DNA from: Candidatus Contendibacter sp.
GTDB taxonomy: Bacteria; Pseudomonadota; Gammaproteobacteria; Competibacterales; Competibacteraceae
Assembly: GCA_029624675.1 (NCBI GenBank)
Contig: JARSSP010000031.1
Location: 43,400-107,399, forward strand
Reading direction: 5' to 3'
DNA: 64,000 bases
Numbering within the stretch: position 1 is the stretch's first letter; the number at the start of each line of letters is the position of its first letter. This document shows, one piece after another, positions 27,567-37,340 of this stretch. The translations under genes were made by a program, and so were the position numbers. Under the pieces are notes generated by a model, which worked only from the letters and a program-made list of their open reading frames with translations, had not been told where the DNA came from and did no database searches.

Positions 27567-28514
27567 ATGAATCCACTCCCTCCCTTGCTCGCGCAATATC
27601 CGGTCCTGGTGCTGGACGGCGCCCTGGCGACCGAACTGGAGCGCCGGGGTTGCGACCTGCGCAATCCGCTCTGGTCGGCCAAGATGTTGATCGAGGCGCC
27701 GGATCTGATTCGGCAGGTGCATTGGGACTACTTCGAGGCCGGCGCCGACTGCGCCACCACCGCCAGCTATCAGGCTTCCGTGACGGGTTTCATGCGGCGT
27801 GGGTTGAGCGCCTTGGAAGCGATCGAACTGATCCGGCGCTCGGTCCGGTTGGCCATGGAGGCCCGCGATGCGTTCTGGCGCGAGCCGGCGCACCGGATCG
27901 GTCGCCCCCGACCATTGATCGTGGCCTCGGTGGGGCCCTACGGCGCGTTCCTGGCCGATGGCTCGGAATATCGGGGCGATTACGACTTGAGCGAAACGGA
28001 GTTGATGGATTTTCACCGTCCGCGCATGGCGGCCCTGATCGAGGCGGGTGCCGATTTATTGGCTTGCGAGACGATTCCCTGTTTCAGCGAAGCCCGCGCC
28101 CTGGCGCGGTTGCTGGCCGAGTTTCCAAACGCCACCGCCTGGATCAGTTTCAGCGCCAGGGACGAGGCGCATCTCTCGCACGGCGAACGCCTGGCCGAGT
28201 GTGTGGCGTGGCTGAACGATCAATCCCAGATCGCGGCCGTTGGGGTGAATTGCACCGCTCCCCGCTATTTGCCAACGCTGATCGCAGCCGCTCGCGCGGT
28301 TACCGACAAACCTATCGTGGTCTACCCCAATTCGGGCGAGATCTATGACCCCGCTCGGCGTGGCTGGAGCGGGGTTTCGGATGCCGAGGCTTTCGCGGCC
28401 GAGGCCCGCCGTTGGCACGCCAGCGGCGCCCGCCTGATCGGTGGGTGTTGCCGCACCACGCCCGACCATATCCGAACCATCGCCGCCTGGGCGCGCTCGC
28501 TTCCACGAACCTGA
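27567..28514 (+). CDS. mmuM: Homocysteine S-methyltransferase
   Basis: The protein has 315 residues. The zinc-binding Cys residues of the family are seen in AVGVNCTAPRYL and in LIGGCCRTTPDHI near the C-terminus. The N-terminal block VLDGALATELERRGCDL and the middle block ATTASYQASVTGFMRRGLS are characteristic. It transfers a methyl group from S-methylmethionine (or SAM) to homocysteine to make methionine, in the cytoplasm. It is convergent with rsmA; the 180-bp gap between them holds a parS cluster. Confidence 0.9.
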   Translation: MNPLPPLLAQYPVLVLDGALATELERRGCDLRNPLWSAKMLIEAPDLIRQVHWDYFEAGADCATTASYQASVTGFMRRGLSALEAIELIRRSVRLAMEARDAFWREPAHRIGRPRPLIVASVGPYGAFLADGSEYRGDYDLSETELMDFHRPRMAALIEAGADLLACETIPCFSEARALARLLAEFPNATAWISFSARDEAHLSHGERLAECVAWLNDQSQIAAVGVNCTAPRYLPTLIAAARAVTDKPIVVYPNSGEIYDPARRGWSGVSDAEAFAAEARRWHASGARLIGGCCRTTPDHIRTIAAWARSLPRT

Positions 28515-28537
28515 ATGCCCCCCACCCCGGCGCGGAA

Positions 28538-28671
28538 CGTTTCACGTGAAACCACGGCGGAAACTGCCTTCGGAAATGTTTCACATGAAACCACGACCCG
28601 CGCCGACGAACAATGTTTCACGTGAAACCACGACCGAAACCACCTCGGTGGGCAATGTTTCGCGTGAAACC
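28538..28671. promoter_or_regulatory. Cluster of four parS-like centromere sites
   Basis: Four copies of the ParB-binding palindrome lie in 134 bp. Their 14-bp cores are at 28539-28552 (GTTTCACGTGAAAC), 28578-28591 (GTTTCACATGAAAC), 28615-28628 (GTTTCACGTGAAAC) and 28657-28670 (GTTTCGCGTGAAAC). Two are perfect and two have one central change. They are in the convergent gap between mmuM and rsmA, where there is no coding constraint. ParB loads at such sites to organise origin segregation. Spacings of 37-42 bp are unusually tight. Confidence 0.9.
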
Positions 28672-28694
28672 AGGCGAATCGCAACTCGTGTTGG

Positions 28695-29495
28695 CTAGCG
28701 TTCACCTTCGACCGCGCTCAGGGCCGCGAACGCTGCCAATCCGAGCGTTTCCGGCCGGGCGCCAGGATCGACGCCGGCGGCTTCGATTTGCCCAGCGTCC
28801 AGCAGATCGCGCAAGGAGTTGCGCAGGGTTTTACGACGTTGGACGAACGCCCGCCGCACGATCTCGGCGAAGCGGCTTTCGTCCCGGACCACGGCGCCGC
28901 CGGTTTCCCGTGGAACCAGGCGGACTACCGCCGACCACACTTCGGGTGGCGGCCGGAACGCCGCCGGCTCGACCGTGAACAGTGGCTCGACCCGGCAGCG
29001 GTATTGCAGCATCACCGAAAGTCGGCCGTAGGCCTCCTCGCCCGGCTTGGCCGCCATCCGCGCCACTACTTCCTGTTGCAGCATGAAATGCAAGTCGCGC
29101 AGATGCCTGGCCTGGGCCAGCAGGTGAAACAGCAGAGGGGTGGAGATATTGTAGGGCAGGTTGCCGGTCACCCGCAGTGGCGGTCCATCGCCACGCAGGG
29201 CAGCGAAATCGAAATCCAGCGCATCGGCATGATGAATCCGCAGAACGCCGAGCCCGGCGCAGCGCGCCCGCAATGGTTCCAACAAGTCGCGGTCCAGTTC
29301 CACCACGTCCAACTCACTGGCGGCCTCAAGCAGCGGGGCCGTCAGCGCTCCCAGGCCAGGGCCGATCTCCACCAGCCGCTCCCCAGCCACCGGCCGGATC
29401 GCCGCAACGATACGTTCAATAACGCGGGCATCGCGCAGGAAATGCTGACCGAACCGCTTGCGAGGCTGATGGCGCGGGGCTGGAACCCCCGTCAT
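28695..29495 (-). CDS. rsmA: 16S rRNA (adenine1518/1519-N6)-dimethyltransferase
   Basis: The protein has 266 residues from the ATG at 29495, which overlaps the surA stop (ATGA). N-terminal KRFGQHFLRD, SAM motif LVEIGPGLGALTAPLL and the catalytic NLPYNIS are all KsgA/RsmA signatures. It dimethylates two adenines in helix 45 of 16S rRNA, late in 30S assembly. In E. coli pdxA lies between surA and rsmA; here the two are directly joined, so pdxA is elsewhere or absent. Confidence 0.95.
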   Translation of the reverse strand: MTGVPAPRHQPRKRFGQHFLRDARVIERIVAAIRPVAGERLVEIGPGLGALTAPLLEAASELDVVELDRDLLEPLRARCAGLGVLRIHHADALDFDFAALRGDGPPLRVTGNLPYNISTPLLFHLLAQARHLRDLHFMLQQEVVARMAAKPGEEAYGRLSVMLQYRCRVEPLFTVEPAAFRPPPEVWSAVVRLVPRETGGAVVRDESRFAEIVRRAFVQRRKTLRNSLRDLLDAGQIEAAGVDPGARPETLGLAAFAALSAVEGER

Positions 29496-30973
29496 GGCGT
29501 ATTCGTGGCTCCGGGCCGGGTTGGCGATGGGGGCGTGGGCGATGATCCAGCGGGCGTTTCGGTCGTGGACAGGCGAACTTCCACATAAGCTTCGTCGCGC
29601 AACCGGCGTAACGCCAACTCCCATTCCTCGTCGGAACGGCGCCGCATCAACGCCTCGCGGGTTCGAGCGCGCGCCACATCGGGCGTGGCCTGGGCCTGAC
29701 GACGTTCGAGTACTTGCACGAGATGCCAGCCAAACTGAGTTTTGACTGGCGCGCTGACCTCGTTCGGCTTCAGGGCATTCATCGCCTGCTCGAACGGGGG
29801 AACCAGCATCCCCGGCGAGACCCAACCCAGATCGCCGCCGCGCTCCGCCGAGCCCTTGTCGTCGGATTGAGTGCGAGCCAGTTCCGCGAAATCCTCGCCG
29901 CCGCGAAGGCGCTGGCGCAGTTGCTCCAACTGCCGGCGCGTTTCCTCGTCGGATCGCTGCGGCGCAGTTCTAAGCAAAATGTGGCGGACATGGGTCTGGT
30001 TCACCAATTCCTGCTGCTGGGTCGGGCTCGATGGCGCGGGGGAGGGTCGCGCCTCAGCGCCACCCCCCCGAACTTCCAGCAGCTTGACGATGTGAAACCC
30101 GCTGGGGCTGCGAACCAGGTCGCTGACCTGGCCGGGTTTCAGGTGGGGCACCACCGTACTGAACACGGTGGGCAACTGTTCGGCCGACCGCCAGCCAATC
30201 TCACCGCCTTCCAGCGCCTGCTGGCTGGCCGATACCCGGATCGCCATTTGCCCGAAATCAGCGCCTTGGCGCAGTTGCGCCAACACATCTCCAGCCTTGC
30301 GCTTGGTATCCTCGATTTGTCGTGGCGAAGCGCCTTCCGGCAGCGCGATCAGAATCTGGGCCACGCGATATTCGCGCGAACCGCCACCGCTAGCGCCGTT
30401 CTCACTGGCGTTGCCGCCGCTCATCGGCAAGTCCGCCAGTTGCGCTTTCAGGTTGTCCACATCCTGGTCGGACACCTGGATCTGGCTGTCCACCAGTTTT
30501 TGCCGCAACCGCGCGCCCATGAGTTCCCGCCGCACTTCATCGCGGAACTGGGCGAAGCTGATCCCATCCTTCTCGACGGTCTGCCGCAATTGCGTCAGAT
30601 TCATGTTGTTGCGCTGGGCCAGGGTTTCGATGGCGGCGTTCAGCGTGGCGTCGTCCACGGTGATGCCGTTGCGTTCGGCGGCGCGAAATTGCAACCGGGT
30701 CAGGATCAATCGATCCAACACCTGTTTTTCCAGCACCGGACGAGGCGGAATGGGCACCTTGCGTTGCCGCATCTGCGCTTCGATCCGCGCGGTGGCCGCA
30801 TCCAGCTCCCGGCGGGTGATGACATCGTCGTCCACCACCGCCACGATGGCGTCCAGCGCGCTGCCCGCCGCTTCGGGGCCGGGGCCGAACGTCAGATCCG
30901 CGCCGACGCCAGGCGGAACAAAGAGCAACAGGCACAGCATCAGGGGGAAAAGCAACGTGTTCATGCGAGCCAT
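29492..30973 (-). CDS. surA: Periplasmic chaperone/peptidyl-prolyl isomerase SurA
   Basis: The protein has about 493 residues (an in-frame ATG at 30964 would give 490). A signal peptide (LLFPLMLCLLLFVPPGVGA) precedes the SurA N-terminal chaperone domain (AIVAVVDDDVITRRELD and on). Two parvulin PPIase domains follow, near 205-305 (EYRVAQILIALPEG) and 330-430 (VRHILLRTAPQRSDEE). Low-complexity Gly/Ser and Pro/Ser segments sit between domains and at the C-terminus, making it longer than E. coli SurA (428). It escorts outer-membrane proteins, including LptD, encoded immediately upstream. It is translationally coupled to rsmA. Confidence 0.94.
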   Translation of the reverse strand: MARMNTLLFPLMLCLLLFVPPGVGADLTFGPGPEAAGSALDAIVAVVDDDVITRRELDAATARIEAQMRQRKVPIPPRPVLEKQVLDRLILTRLQFRAAERNGITVDDATLNAAIETLAQRNNMNLTQLRQTVEKDGISFAQFRDEVRRELMGARLRQKLVDSQIQVSDQDVDNLKAQLADLPMSGGNASENGASGGGSREYRVAQILIALPEGASPRQIEDTKRKAGDVLAQLRQGADFGQMAIRVSASQQALEGGEIGWRSAEQLPTVFSTVVPHLKPGQVSDLVRSPSGFHIVKLLEVRGGGAEARPSPAPSSPTQQQELVNQTHVRHILLRTAPQRSDEETRRQLEQLRQRLRGGEDFAELARTQSDDKGSAERGGDLGWVSPGMLVPPFEQAMNALKPNEVSAPVKTQFGWHLVQVLERRQAQATPDVARARTREALMRRRSDEEWELALRRLRDEAYVEVRLSTTETPAGSSPTPPSPTRPGATNTP

Positions 30974-30987
30974 GGCAGGGTTGGGGG

Positions 30988-33297
30988 CTAGTAACGGATC
31001 GGTTGGTAACCGAGAATGGAATTGCGCAGCACGGCCTCCAGGCTGGAGCCCAGCCGCGACAAACCCTTGAGTTCAAGTTCCAGATAAAAAGCATCCTGAG
31101 CGTCGACGTCCGCCGGATTGTCGCGATACTGGCGGCCGACCACGCGCAGCGCCCAGCAGCAATCTTCATACTCCAGGCCCGCCAGCGTTTCCAGATTCCG
31201 GTCGGTATTCAGCGCCTGATTCCAGCGGGCCAAGGCCCGCCATTGCGCGCTCAGCGGCCAGAAGAAAGCGACATCCACCGAGTGAATCTGATCGTTCAGA
31301 CTGGCGCCGGGCTGATCGCGATCCAGCAGGTAGGACACGTTGACCAGTTGACGGGGATTGACGTAGTAGCGCAGGTCGAACGCGGTGCGCAGCATGTCGC
31401 TGTTGTCGGGCTCCAATTGCACGCCACCCTGCACCGCCCAGCGAGACGACAGATTTAGCTGACTTTGAGCGATCAGACCCGAATTAACCGCAGTCTGGGG
31501 CGGCTCGATCGGATACAGGTTCACCCGGCGGTCCTCGAAGTACTGAATCTGGCCGACGCTGGCGCGCAGCCGTTCACGTCCACTGGGGCCATCGATCAGG
31601 CGGGTGGTGAGCGCGGCGGTCAACTGGTTGGCGTCGCCCAGCCGGTCGGCGCCGACGAAGCGGTTGACCCGAAACAGCCAGTCAATGTCGCGATCCATCA
31701 CCGCGCTGTCGAACAGCGGAATATCATTCTGATTGCGGTAGGGCACGTACAGATAAAACAGGCGCGGCTCCAGGGTCTGCGTGCCCGCGGTCACGCCGAG
31801 CCAGTCAACCTGCAAGGGGCGGTCGAAGATCAGACCGCTGTCCAGGCTCAGCACCGGCGCGGCGCGGGAAGGCGCGCCATTGGCGCCTGGAGCCGTGTTG
31901 TCAAGCTGATAGCTGGTGTAGCGAAACCCGGCGCGCGGCTTGAGATAACCCCAGGGGGGTTCATGGTTCCAGCCCACGGTCGGCCATAAATCCATTCGGA
32001 GGCCGGTCACCATGTCCGATTGCTGGAAATTCACCAACTCGCCGTACAACCGATAATTCAGCTCACCCGCGCCGGACGGCCAAGCACCGTCGAACAGCAA
32101 CTGCGGCAGGCGTTGGTAGGGGTTGCCCGTGAGGGAAAACAGCGAGGGGTTCAGGATCTGAAAGCCCTCGACTCGCGCCAGCGCCTGCCACCAGTCCCCG
32201 TAATAGCGAACGTCGAGATGTCGTTCCAGGTAGTTGGGAGTCAGGAAACTCAGGTTGTTGTTCAGGTCCCGCAGGTAGTTGTCGTCGGAGACATATTCGT
32301 AGCGTAGATCGGTGTATACGTTCGGCAGTGGCGCGGCCTGGTCGGTGGCATTGAACGAGCCCCGCGCGCCCCCGTAGCGACGATCGTCCGGGATGTACTC
32401 GAAGCCGAGTCGTCCCTGATGCCAGGGTTCAAGGAACCGGTACTCGACGCCCAGCAACACGCCGCGTTCGGTCATCAGGCGCGGTGTGATGGTCATGTCG
32501 CGGTTGGGCGCGATGTTCCAATAATAGGGAACGGCCAGGTCGAAACCGGTTTGACTGCCGTAGCCTTGGCGCGGAAACAGAAAACCCGACTGACGCTCGT
32601 CGTTGATGGGAAACGACAGATAAGGAAAATAGAACACCGGCGTGTCCCTGAACGCGAGCACGATATTGCGGGCCGCGCCGCGTCCGGTCGCCTCATTCAG
32701 GTTAAGCTCGCTGGCGCGCAGCTCCCAGATTTCCTTGCCGCGTGGGCAGGTAGAGTAGGTCGCGTTCTCCAATCGGCTCCGGCGCTGGCCCTGAACATGC
32801 ACATTTTCGGCGTGACCTTGGGCATGGCGCCTGGGTAGATAGTAGTCGGCGTCCTTGAACTGGCCGGTTTTGGCGTCAAGGTCCACTTCCGCCTGCTTGC
32901 CGCGCAGGACTTGGTGTGAATCGCCGTAGACGAAGCCCGTGTCGGTCCGAACGCGGTTGGTCGGCCGTTCCAAAGTCAGTTTTTCCGCGCGCAGGCGCTG
33001 GTCGCCACGGGACAGCTTGGCGTTGCCTTCGAGCACCGACTCAGCGGGAGAAGCATCAAGCCGTCCGGCTTCCGCCTGGATCGGCAACTCGTTCGGCGGC
33101 GGCAGGTTAGGGTCGACTGGGACGATGTCCCCAGCCAGTTCGTCGATTTCGCACTGGACCCAGGGATCGAGCGCGTCGGTGGATTGCGCCTGAACTCCGG
33201 CCAGCGACGACAGGGTCAGCACGGCCCCCGTCACAAGCATTCGATAATACGGCGTCACGGAACGGGATTTTACGCATGGATGAAAGTGCCCTAACAT
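30988..33297 (-). CDS. lptD: LPS-assembly protein LptD
   Basis: The protein has about 769 residues. The start is uncertain: the ATG at 33297 gives a positively charged n-region before VTGAVLTLSSLAGVQA, whereas the ATG at 33240 would remove it; neither has a clear Shine-Dalgarno. An OstA-like jellyroll domain (LPIQAEAGRLDASPAESVLEG region) is followed by a 26-strand outer-membrane barrel, with alternating aromatic strands such as GYLKPRAGFRYTSYQL. Two adjacent Cys near the C-terminus (YEDCCWALRV) and an N-terminal one (VQCEIDEL) are the disulfide-forming residues of LptD. It inserts LPS in the outer leaflet with LptE. It precedes surA as in E. coli. Confidence 0.93.
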   Translation of the reverse strand: MLGHFHPCVKSRSVTPYYRMLVTGAVLTLSSLAGVQAQSTDALDPWVQCEIDELAGDIVPVDPNLPPPNELPIQAEAGRLDASPAESVLEGNAKLSRGDQRLRAEKLTLERPTNRVRTDTGFVYGDSHQVLRGKQAEVDLDAKTGQFKDADYYLPRRHAQGHAENVHVQGQRRSRLENATYSTCPRGKEIWELRASELNLNEATGRGAARNIVLAFRDTPVFYFPYLSFPINDERQSGFLFPRQGYGSQTGFDLAVPYYWNIAPNRDMTITPRLMTERGVLLGVEYRFLEPWHQGRLGFEYIPDDRRYGGARGSFNATDQAAPLPNVYTDLRYEYVSDDNYLRDLNNNLSFLTPNYLERHLDVRYYGDWWQALARVEGFQILNPSLFSLTGNPYQRLPQLLFDGAWPSGAGELNYRLYGELVNFQQSDMVTGLRMDLWPTVGWNHEPPWGYLKPRAGFRYTSYQLDNTAPGANGAPSRAAPVLSLDSGLIFDRPLQVDWLGVTAGTQTLEPRLFYLYVPYRNQNDIPLFDSAVMDRDIDWLFRVNRFVGADRLGDANQLTAALTTRLIDGPSGRERLRASVGQIQYFEDRRVNLYPIEPPQTAVNSGLIAQSQLNLSSRWAVQGGVQLEPDNSDMLRTAFDLRYYVNPRQLVNVSYLLDRDQPGASLNDQIHSVDVAFFWPLSAQWRALARWNQALNTDRNLETLAGLEYEDCCWALRVVGRQYRDNPADVDAQDAFYLELELKGLSRLGSSLEAVLRNSILGYQPIRY

Positions 33298-33380
33298 CGC
33301 ACAGATTGATTTTTGCTGCAATCCAGACGCGCGGTATCCGTCAAGGCGCGGGATTGCCTTAACCGAATGGAGCGAGGTTG

Positions 33381-35044
<1,664 letters not shown>

Positions 35045-35110
35045 GAGGGGGCGGCAAAGCGCATCATGGCAGGGGAAACAAAATCGCCAGGGCTCTCTTT
35101 CCCATCGCCT

Positions 35111-35794
35111 TCAAGTCGCGTGCCGGACGTCCCGACCCTCGACCACGAAGATCACGTATTCGGCCAAGTTTTGGGCGCGGTCGGTGACCCGTTTCAACGC
35201 CTTGAGCGCCAGCGCCATGTCGATGACCGTCGCCACCGTCAGTTCGCCGTCGACCACGCAAGCGCCAAGTGCGTCCAGGATGTCCTGAAACACACCCTCA
35301 GCTTCGTCGGTGCCCACCAAGGTCCAGGCCTGGCTTACATCAAGCCGGCCCAGGCTATCGAGCGCGCTCTGAATCCGCTGATCGGCGATCCCGGCCAATC
35401 GGTCCATCGCCGTCGGCGGTCTCGCCGCCGGAAGACCACCGCGAGCGTGGATGGTCAGGGTTTTCTCGGCGATGGCTTTGGCCTCGTCACCAATCCTTTC
35501 CAAATCGTTGACCGCCTTGTTCAAGGCCATCACCAGCCGCAAATCGGTGCTGACGGGTTGCCGGCGGCTGAGCAGGCGCACGCAGCCTCGATCAATTTCC
35601 ATGTCCCAGTGATTGACCGCCGCATCGCCGGCGATAACGGTCTGGGCCGCGTCGGCGTCGCCTTCCCGAAACGCGGCGACGGCGCGCTTCACCTGGAGCG
35701 CCGCCTCCCGTCCCATCTCCAGCACCAGATTAACCAGTTGCTGAATTTCGACGTCGAAGCGCTTGACGGTGTGTTCGCGGTTGCTGAATGTCAT
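35111..35794 (-). CDS. phoU: Phosphate-signalling protein PhoU
   Basis: The protein has 227 residues. Its two three-helix halves carry the repeated E/DxxxD motifs of PhoU: VNHWDMEIDRGCVRLLSRRQ then ALNKAVNDLERIGDEAKAIA, and later ALKALKRVTDRAQNLAEYVI. It links the PstSCAB phosphate transporter to the PhoR sensor kinase at the inner membrane. No pst or pho genes adjoin it. GGAGGAG lies upstream of the ATG. It is convergent with murU. Confidence 0.93.
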   Translation of the reverse strand: MTFSNREHTVKRFDVEIQQLVNLVLEMGREAALQVKRAVAAFREGDADAAQTVIAGDAAVNHWDMEIDRGCVRLLSRRQPVSTDLRLVMALNKAVNDLERIGDEAKAIAEKTLTIHARGGLPAARPPTAMDRLAGIADQRIQSALDSLGRLDVSQAWTLVGTDEAEGVFQDILDALGACVVDGELTVATVIDMALALKALKRVTDRAQNLAEYVIFVVEGRDVRHAT

Positions 35795-35863
35795 GAGCTG
35801 TCTCCTCCTGCCTCCTGGGGGATGAGCGGTGCGTCGCGGGCGCCGGGCCGGCGATCCAAACCT

Positions 35864-36640
35864 CTACGGCGCCGAATCCACGCCGAGGCGTGTCATTGCG
35901 TCCTCGATCCATGCCTCCACCTGCTGGTTCAACTCTTGCGGCGAGCGACCCTCGCTGGCGATCAGGGGACCGAACGCCACGCGAATGGCGCCCGGCCGCT
36001 TGAGAAACACGCCTCGCGGCCAGCATTCGCCGGCGTTATGGGCGACCGGTAAAACCGGGTAACCACTATGCACGGCCAGCGCCGCCCCGCCCATCCCGTA
36101 CCGCTTGCGTACGCCAGGCGCGACGCGCGTACCCTCGGGAAAGATCAGCACCCACTGTCCCTGACGCAAATGGTCGACGCCTTGCCGAATCACTTGCTTG
36201 ACCGCCGACGCGCCGGATTGGCGGTTGATCGCGATTGGCCGCAGCAGCGCCAGCGCCCACCCAAAAAAGGGCAGACACAGCAATTCACGCTTGACCACCC
36301 AGGTTAGCGGCGGCAAGTACTGGTGAAAGAACAGCGTTTCCCAAGTGGACTGATGTTTGGCCATGACGATGACCGTCTGGTCGGGAATATGTTCGACGCC
36401 GCTCAAGCGATGATCGATCCGGCAAGTGGCGCGTAGCCACCAAAGGTTGAAACGGCTCCAACACTGACTGAGCCGATAGCGCTGACGGAAAGGCAGGAAA
36501 CAACCCAGCACCATCAACGAGGCCACGATCCCCGTCGAAGCGAGCATTCCGCCCGAAAACAGCAGGGAACGCAGTGACAGATTCAGCACGGACAGCGGCG
36601 CGGTGGATCGAGTGGATGGGCGGTCGATTGGAATGGTCAT
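35864..36640 (-). CDS. Lysophospholipid acyltransferase (PlsC-like)
   Basis: The protein has 258 residues. An N-terminal TM segment (LFSGGMLASTGIVASLMVLG) precedes the acyltransferase domain. The HX4D catalytic motif appears in its E variant, KHQSTWET, and FPEGTRVAPG is the substrate-binding block. This variant matches the Pseudomonas 1-acyl-glycerol-3-phosphate acyltransferase encoded next to gmhB near dnaA. It acylates lysophosphatidic acid at the inner membrane. Its start overlaps the end of gmhB by 4 bp. Confidence 0.88.
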   Translation of the reverse strand: MTIPIDRPSTRSTAPLSVLNLSLRSLLFSGGMLASTGIVASLMVLGCFLPFRQRYRLSQCWSRFNLWWLRATCRIDHRLSGVEHIPDQTVIVMAKHQSTWETLFFHQYLPPLTWVVKRELLCLPFFGWALALLRPIAINRQSGASAVKQVIRQGVDHLRQGQWVLIFPEGTRVAPGVRKRYGMGGAALAVHSGYPVLPVAHNAGECWPRGVFLKRPGAIRVAFGPLIASEGRSPQELNQQVEAWIEDAMTRLGVDSAP

Positions 36641-37179
36641 TCGGTCGGCTTGATCAGATAGTTGGCGAGCGTGGCCAGATTGTCGAACGCCAGAACGCTG
36701 GAGCAGCTTTCCGGTTCCCGTTCCAGCGTGTGGGCGCCCTTGCCGGTTCGCACCAGCAGGGGCCAGGCGCTCACCACCCGCGCCGCCCGGATGTCGCGCA
36801 CGCTATCGCCGACCACCGGAACCCCTTTCAGGCTGTGTTTGAGCCGCCGGCCGATTTCCAGCAACATGCCAGGATTGGGCTTGCGGTAGGGATTGGCCTC
36901 GTCCACGTCCGGACAAAAAAATACCGCGTCGATCAGGCCGCCCACTTCCTGCGTCATCCGGTGCATTTTCCTGTGAATCCGGTTGAGGGTTTCCAGATCG
37001 AACAAACCGCGGCCAACGCCGGATTGGTTGGTGGCGACCACCACCCGATAGCCGACATGATTGAGGCGGGCGATGGCCTCCAAACTGCCGGGAATCGGCG
37101 TCCATTCGTCCGGAGATTTGATATAGGCGTCGGAATCCTCGTTGATAACGCCATCGCGGTCGAGAATGATCAATTTCAT
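36637..37179 (-). CDS. gmhB: D,D-heptose 1,7-bisphosphate phosphatase GmhB-like
   Basis: The protein has 180 residues. It is a HAD phosphatase: the nucleophile motif is IILDRDGVINEDSDAYI, the second motif ATNQSGVGRG, and the third KPNPGM with VGDSVRDI. The family usually binds Zn through a Cys/His loop; here that loop reads FFCPDVDEANPYRKP with only one Cys, so the Zn site is degenerate. It would dephosphorylate heptose bisphosphate in LPS core synthesis. Its position between the acyltransferase and glyS is the same as near the Pseudomonas origin. Confidence 0.87.
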   Translation of the reverse strand: MKLIILDRDGVINEDSDAYIKSPDEWTPIPGSLEAIARLNHVGYRVVVATNQSGVGRGLFDLETLNRIHRKMHRMTQEVGGLIDAVFFCPDVDEANPYRKPNPGMLLEIGRRLKHSLKGVPVVGDSVRDIRAARVVSAWPLLVRTGKGAHTLEREPESCSSVLAFDNLATLANYLIKPTE

Positions 37180-37229
37180 CAGGATTGGGCTACTCGCGCG
37201 CCGCCGCGCGGACAGGGCCAGGGTCGGTG

Positions 37230-37339
37230 GGTTTCACGTGAAACATTCCACGCAAGACAGGCAAGATGTAGTCGGAAGGACCAGTGGGTTTCACGTGAAA
37301 CATGATAGTCAGTGACGGGATCCTGTTTCACGTGAAACG
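37230..37339. promoter_or_regulatory. Cluster of three parS-like centromere sites
   Basis: Three perfect 14-bp cores GTTTCACGTGAAAC lie at 37231-37244, 37288-37301 and 37325-37338. They fill the gap between the gmhB start and the glyS stop; the last ends two bases before the glyS stop codon. They are the second of three parS groups in this window and support an origin-proximal ParB-loading zone. Confidence 0.92.
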
Positions 37340-37340
37340 C

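Noticed and set aside
28538..28671. E-box-like or ordinary operator palindromes
   Set aside because: The 14-16-bp sequence is the ParB parS consensus, lies between convergent genes with no promoter to regulate, and recurs in other gaps.
36574..37305. Plus-strand frame of 243 residues over gmhB
   Set aside because: It is a complementary-strand shadow of gmhB and runs through the parS palindromes (reading VSRET).
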